Positions 54,379-57,178 of a stretch of DNA of 57,178 bases are shown one piece after another. The translations under genes were made by a program, and so were the position numbers. The DNA lies in assembly GCA_029907715.1 (NCBI GenBank), contig JARYLI010000010.1, positions 1 through 57,178 of the forward strand. Reading direction: 5' to 3'. Source of the DNA: Methanothrix sp. (GTDB taxonomy: Archaea; Halobacteriota; Methanosarcinia; Methanotrichales; Methanotrichaceae). The notes below the pieces were generated by a model. That model did not search any database. It worked only from the letters and a program-made list of their open reading frames with translations, and had not been told where the DNA came from. Each line of letters starts with the position of its first letter. The stretch's first letter is position 1.

Positions 54379-55287
54379 TCACTCGAACTCTATTGTGCCT
54401 GGCGGTTTCGGGGTGATGTCGTACACCACCCTGGATACCCCGGGTATCTCGCCTGTTATCCTTGAGGATATCCTTCTGAGCGCATCCCAGGGGAGCTCGA
54501 GGACATCAGCCGTCATGGCATCTCTCGACGTCACTGCCCTCACTGCGACGACCCAGCCGTAGATCCTGTTATCACCCTTGACGCCTGTGGCCTTTCCGAT
54601 AACAGCCGCGAACGCCTGCCACGGTTTGAATGAAGAGATCTCCTCCTCGACTATCGCGTTTGCGGTTCGCACGACCTCCAGCTTCTCCTTTGTTATCTCA
54701 CCAACGATTCTGACCGCGAGACCTGGCCCTGGATACGGCATCCTCTCGCTTATCTCCATCGGCAAGCCAAGCGCCCTTGCGACCTCCCTGACCTCGTCTT
54801 TATAGAGATCGCGCATCGGCTCGATTATGCCCTTGAACTCGATGTGTAGAGGCAGCCCGCCCACATTGTGATGCGACTTTATCCCGCCCTCGGACTCGAT
54901 CCTGTCAGGATAGATCGTGCCCTGGATCAGATACTCTGCGCCGACCTCGGATGCAACCTCCTCGAAAACCCTGATGAACGTCTCGCCTATGATCTTCCTC
55001 TTCTGCTCCGGATCTGTCACTCCCCTCAACGCGTTCAGAAATCTCTCTGATGCATCCACTTTTATGAGATTGAGATGGCTGAAGAGCTCCACGATCCGCT
55101 CCGACTCGAAACGCCTCATGAGACCGCTGTCGACATAGACCGGTATCAGATTCTCCCCAAGAGCCCTGTGAGCGAGAACTGCACAGACAGAGCTGTCGAC
55201 ACCGCCTGAGAGGGCTATTATCGCCCTGCCCTTCACCTCACGCCTTATCTCATCTATTGCGTTGTCGATAAAACGCTGAACATCCAT
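54379..55287 (-). CDS. guaAB: GMP synthase, ATP-pyrophosphatase subunit B
   Basis: This 302-residue subunit of the split archaeal GMP synthase adenylates XMP and aminates it to GMP. The PP-loop is [11 protein letters not shown] (residues 26-36); other marks are [42 protein letters not shown] and the C-terminal dimerisation region ending [11 protein letters not shown]. The glutaminase subunit (GuaAA) is not in the window. An ATG seven codons earlier (55308) is possible; [14 protein letters not shown] is the usual start. Confidence 0.95.
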   Translation of the reverse strand: MDVQRFIDNAIDEIRREVKGRAIIALSGGVDSSVCAVLAHRALGENLIPVYVDSGLMRRFESERIVELFSHLNLIKVDASERFLNALRGVTDPEQKRKIIGETFIRVFEEVASEVGAEYLIQGTIYPDRIESEGGIKSHHNVGGLPLHIEFKGIIEPMRDLYKDEVREVARALGLPMEISERMPYPGPGLAVRIVGEITKEKLEVVRTANAIVEEEISSFKPWQAFAAVIGKATGVKGDNRIYGWVVAVRAVTSRDAMTADVLELPWDALRRISSRITGEIPGVSRVVYDITPKPPGTIEFE

Positions 55288-55504
55288 ACTAATAGCAGGA
55301 GATCTCACCGGATAATAGGCTTGTGGTGGTTCAGGGTGTTGCGCATGCAGAGAACCGCATCCATTGACCGAATGGAATGACTGGCAGTCTCTAATGAGCT
55401 GGCCCGAACAGCTTATTGGAACAGCTGAACGGTCACAATTCGGCGATCAGCAGTAAACCCAGCCAGGTCAAATGCTGCTGGCAGTGCAGACGTACACTAT
55501 CATT

Positions 55505-55698
55505 TCAGCCCGATCGCCTTCCTTGCTGCGATCACGGGATCGCCGTAGAAGATTGGGTCGACCCGCTCGGCGATATCTGCAGACACCTCCAGGAAGTGCA
55601 TTTTGTTCTCGATCGGTATCAGCGCGCACCTGGCGCCGTTGTCCATTCCCAGCTGAAGGGGCTCAGCCAGTGAGCGGACGGCCTTGCTGTGAACTCTT
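55505..55698 (-). pseudogene. C-terminal remnant of a Lon-like (BrxL/Lon-related) protease
   Basis: On the minus strand a frame without a start codon reads NGARCALIPIENKMHFLEV, then RVDPIFYGDPVIAARKAIGL and a stop at 55505. This matches my memory of the last 50-60 residues of Lon-type ATP-dependent proteases of the BrxL-like group, which end in a PIENK...VDPIFY.DP...A..KALG pattern. The rest of the gene is absent: upstream sequence goes directly to the MscS promoter region. It is therefore a fragment left by deletion, if the resemblance is right. The identification is from memory, so only moderate. Confidence 0.5.
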
Positions 55699-55770
55699 GA
55701 TATTTCATCTCATGGTTCCCTATAACTCCATGGCATAACTTTTATCTCATGCTTCTCGCATCTGGAAGCG

Positions 55771-56703
55771 ATGGTCACCTACACGCTCGAGAATGTCACT
55801 GTTTACCCAGCTGCTGTCGTCAATGACACTATAGAAACAATAGCAGCGCAGAGCAGCAACAGTTCCCTCACAGTGCTCTACAGCGCCGTGAGCAGGATAG
55901 ATCCCATAGCTCTCATCACAAACCTTGTAATAATAATTATAATTCTTATCGGAACACAGATCGCCGCAAAGATCGCGGATCAAATGCTTCAGAGGTACTT
56001 TTTGAGCTTTGCTGACAGGATGTTGAAGAACAACATACTCAGAGCGGAGCATGTCGAGGAGGAGCGGACCAGGACATTTCATATAATAATAAGAAGGATC
56101 GTGGTTGCGGCGATCTACCTGGCCGGCATTGCTCTGGTCATACTCCAGATCCCGCAGCTTTACAGGATAGCAGTCGCGTTGCTCGCCGGCGCCGGCCTGG
56201 CAGGCTTGGCGATAGGCTTCGCAGCAAAGGATGCTCTTTCAAACCTGATATCGGGACTGTTCATAGCGGTCTTCCAGCCGATACGCGTCGGCGATTACGT
56301 CACCTTCCGCAACGACTATGGGTACGTGGAGGATATCACCCTGAGACACACAGTCATATGCACCTGGGATAAAAGGAGGATTGTGGTTCCGAACAGCGTG
56401 ATCTCCACAGAGGTCATAGTGAACTGGTCCATGCGGGATCCGGTGTCGGTATGGACGGTAGATTTCCTGATACAGGATGCATCGAAGATAGACCGAGCAA
56501 AGTCGATAGTTCTTGAGATTGCAAGGAGCCAGCCACACGTTCTGAAGGAGATGGAGATCAAGGTTCTTCTTGTGGAGAGCAGTAAGGACGGCAACAGGCT
56601 GCGTCTGTACTTCAACTCACCCAACAGGGATCTTGCGTTCGACACAGGATGTCAGATACTGGAGGAGGCGAAGAAGATATTCTTGAGAGAGGGTATAAGC
56701 TAG
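55771..56703 (+). CDS. MscS-family mechanosensitive channel
   Basis: The 310-residue membrane protein has an extracellular N-terminus with N-x-S/T sites and three to four transmembrane helices. The MscS pore helix and beta domain follow (ALLAGAGLAGLAIGFAAKDALSNLISGLFIAVFQPIRVGDYVTF), then a C-terminal cytoplasmic cage domain. It opens on membrane tension to release solutes under osmotic down-shock. TATA-like ACTTTTATCTC (about 55736-55746) lies 26-30 bp before the ATG, suggesting a leaderless mRNA. Another in-frame ATG is not close. Confidence 0.93.
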   Translation: MVTYTLENVTVYPAAVVNDTIETIAAQSSNSSLTVLYSAVSRIDPIALITNLVIIIIILIGTQIAAKIADQMLQRYFLSFADRMLKNNILRAEHVEEERTRTFHIIIRRIVVAAIYLAGIALVILQIPQLYRIAVALLAGAGLAGLAIGFAAKDALSNLISGLFIAVFQPIRVGDYVTFRNDYGYVEDITLRHTVICTWDKRRIVVPNSVISTEVIVNWSMRDPVSVWTVDFLIQDASKIDRAKSIVLEIARSQPHVLKEMEIKVLLVESSKDGNRLRLYFNSPNRDLAFDTGCQILEEAKKIFLREGIS

Positions 56704-56772
56704 AATTTGCCCTCGCCCATTTAGCCCCCAACCTATTGATCTGCCTGCGTAATAATATTGATAAAATTTTAT

Positions 56773-56895
56773 CGCTCTTATGTGCGTAGCAACTTGCAAA
56801 GCATGCAATGTGGTCGCTGAAAGCATTCATTCGTCGAAACGAACGCATAGCATGACCTCTGCCCCTTCAGACAAGTCATCAAATGGATAAGAGCG
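56773..56895 (-). mobile_element. R2 element, short form (123 bp)
   Basis: Read on the minus strand it runs CGCTCTTATCCATTTGATGAC to GCTACGCACATAAGAGCG. It is bracketed by a perfect 8-bp duplication AATTTTAT (56765-56772 and 56896-56903). It has the same length as, and about six differences from, the copy at 36479-36601. The remaining gap from 56904 to 57116 is AT-rich and holds nothing I recognise except possible signals for the adjoining 5S rRNA gene end. Confidence 0.9.
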
Positions 56896-57116
56896 AATTT
56901 TATATCATTGTGACATTTTGTTGCCCGACACTGGAAAAGGGGACGGCCCAAGCTTTCCCCGGCGACTATAGTATCCCTCATGAGTTGATATAATATTATA
57001 TATTAAATAAAATTATCTACGAAGTATAACGTATCATCAGTTTTTAAATGGATTTACATGAAGTGACAAAAAGGATCATGACAGACAGAATTATCAGAAA
57101 ATTGTTATTATTGAGA

Positions 57117-57178
57117 GTTGGCAGCGACCTGCATTTCCCGAGGGCTCGCGCACCTCAGTACAGTGCAGGACGTGGGCG
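57117..57178 (-). rRNA. rrf: 5S ribosomal RNA, 3' part (runs off the window)
   Basis: Read on the minus strand the last 62 bases give the 3' half of an archaeal 5S rRNA. They contain CAGTACAGTGC-type loop sequence as CAGTAC/TGTACTGAGGTGCGCGAG, then CCCTCGGGAAATGCAGG and the 3' end GTCGCTGCCAAC. Helix strings match the family pattern GUGCGCGAGCC...GGGAAA. The 5' half is outside the window, so linkage to other rRNA genes cannot be judged. Confidence 0.85.

Overview
The window looks like chromosome from an acetate-type methanogenic archaeon of the Methanothrix (Methanosaeta) kind. It carries mer, cofG (coenzyme F420), cfbC and cfbB (coenzyme F430), egsA (archaeal lipid backbone), deoxyhypusine synthase, archaeal L7Ae/S28e/L24e, NreA, Hel308, an archaeal RNase P RNA and a two-repeat Methanosarcinales-type S-layer protein. 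Genus assignment is inference from gene content; no 16S rRNA is present. Translation starts use ATG, GTG, TTG and probably CTG, and several promoters have a TATA element about 25 nt from the start codon, as expected for leaderless archaeal mRNAs.

Layout. 1-1.75 kb: the 3' end of an unknown gene, a small secreted protein and a frameshifted IS1595-type transposase. 1.8-8 kb: dapL-leuS (minus) diverging from hel308 (plus). 8-12 kb: repeat elements, two metallophosphoesterases, tRNA-Ser(GCT), a CBS protein and a DNRLRE-type surface protein. 12.3-15.7 kb: GDT1 and CDF cation transporters and two exported proteins. 15.7-18.3 kb: rpl7ae-rps28e-rpl24e-ndk, DUF99 and RNase P RNA on the opposite strand. 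18.6-25.4 kb: thrS, the S-layer protein and cfbC-cfbB. 25.9-31.5 kb: deoxyhypusine synthase, NreA and a pair of B12-type radical SAM enzymes. 31.7-36.3 kb: DUF2284, SAM hydrolase, mer, nadM and the two subunits of phosphomevalonate dehydratase. 36.8-40.9 kb: two small proteins and the split archaeal glutamate synthase. 42-46.5 kb: DUF5611-like, secreted proteins and argS. 46.7-50.8 kb: an orphan ABC ATPase, egsA, UPF0179, cofG and a deazaflavin-type oxidoreductase. 50.8-57.2 kb: PIN-KH ATPase, secreted protein, MBL hydrolase, guaAB, a protease remnant, an MscS channel and the 3' part of 5S rRNA on the minus strand.

The most unusual content is in the gaps between genes. Four families of short non-coding elements with terminal inverted repeats (called R1 to R4 here) are scattered through the window. 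R2 (123-175 bp) leaves target duplications of about 8 bp, visible at five insertions; R1 (189 bp) leaves 10-bp duplications. They are nested: R2 inside R3 inside R2 at 36.3-36.75 kb, with all three duplications readable; R1 inside R2 at 41.5 kb; and R2 inside R4 at 50.0 kb, where R4 also carries the stop codons of both flanking convergent genes. No intact transposase able to move them is in the window.

Other points: a perfect 11-nt complement that would mask the ribosome binding site of a metallophosphoesterase, likely CTG start codons for ndk and cofG, and an RNase P RNA whose P1 stem uses the 3' end of a protein gene on the other strand.
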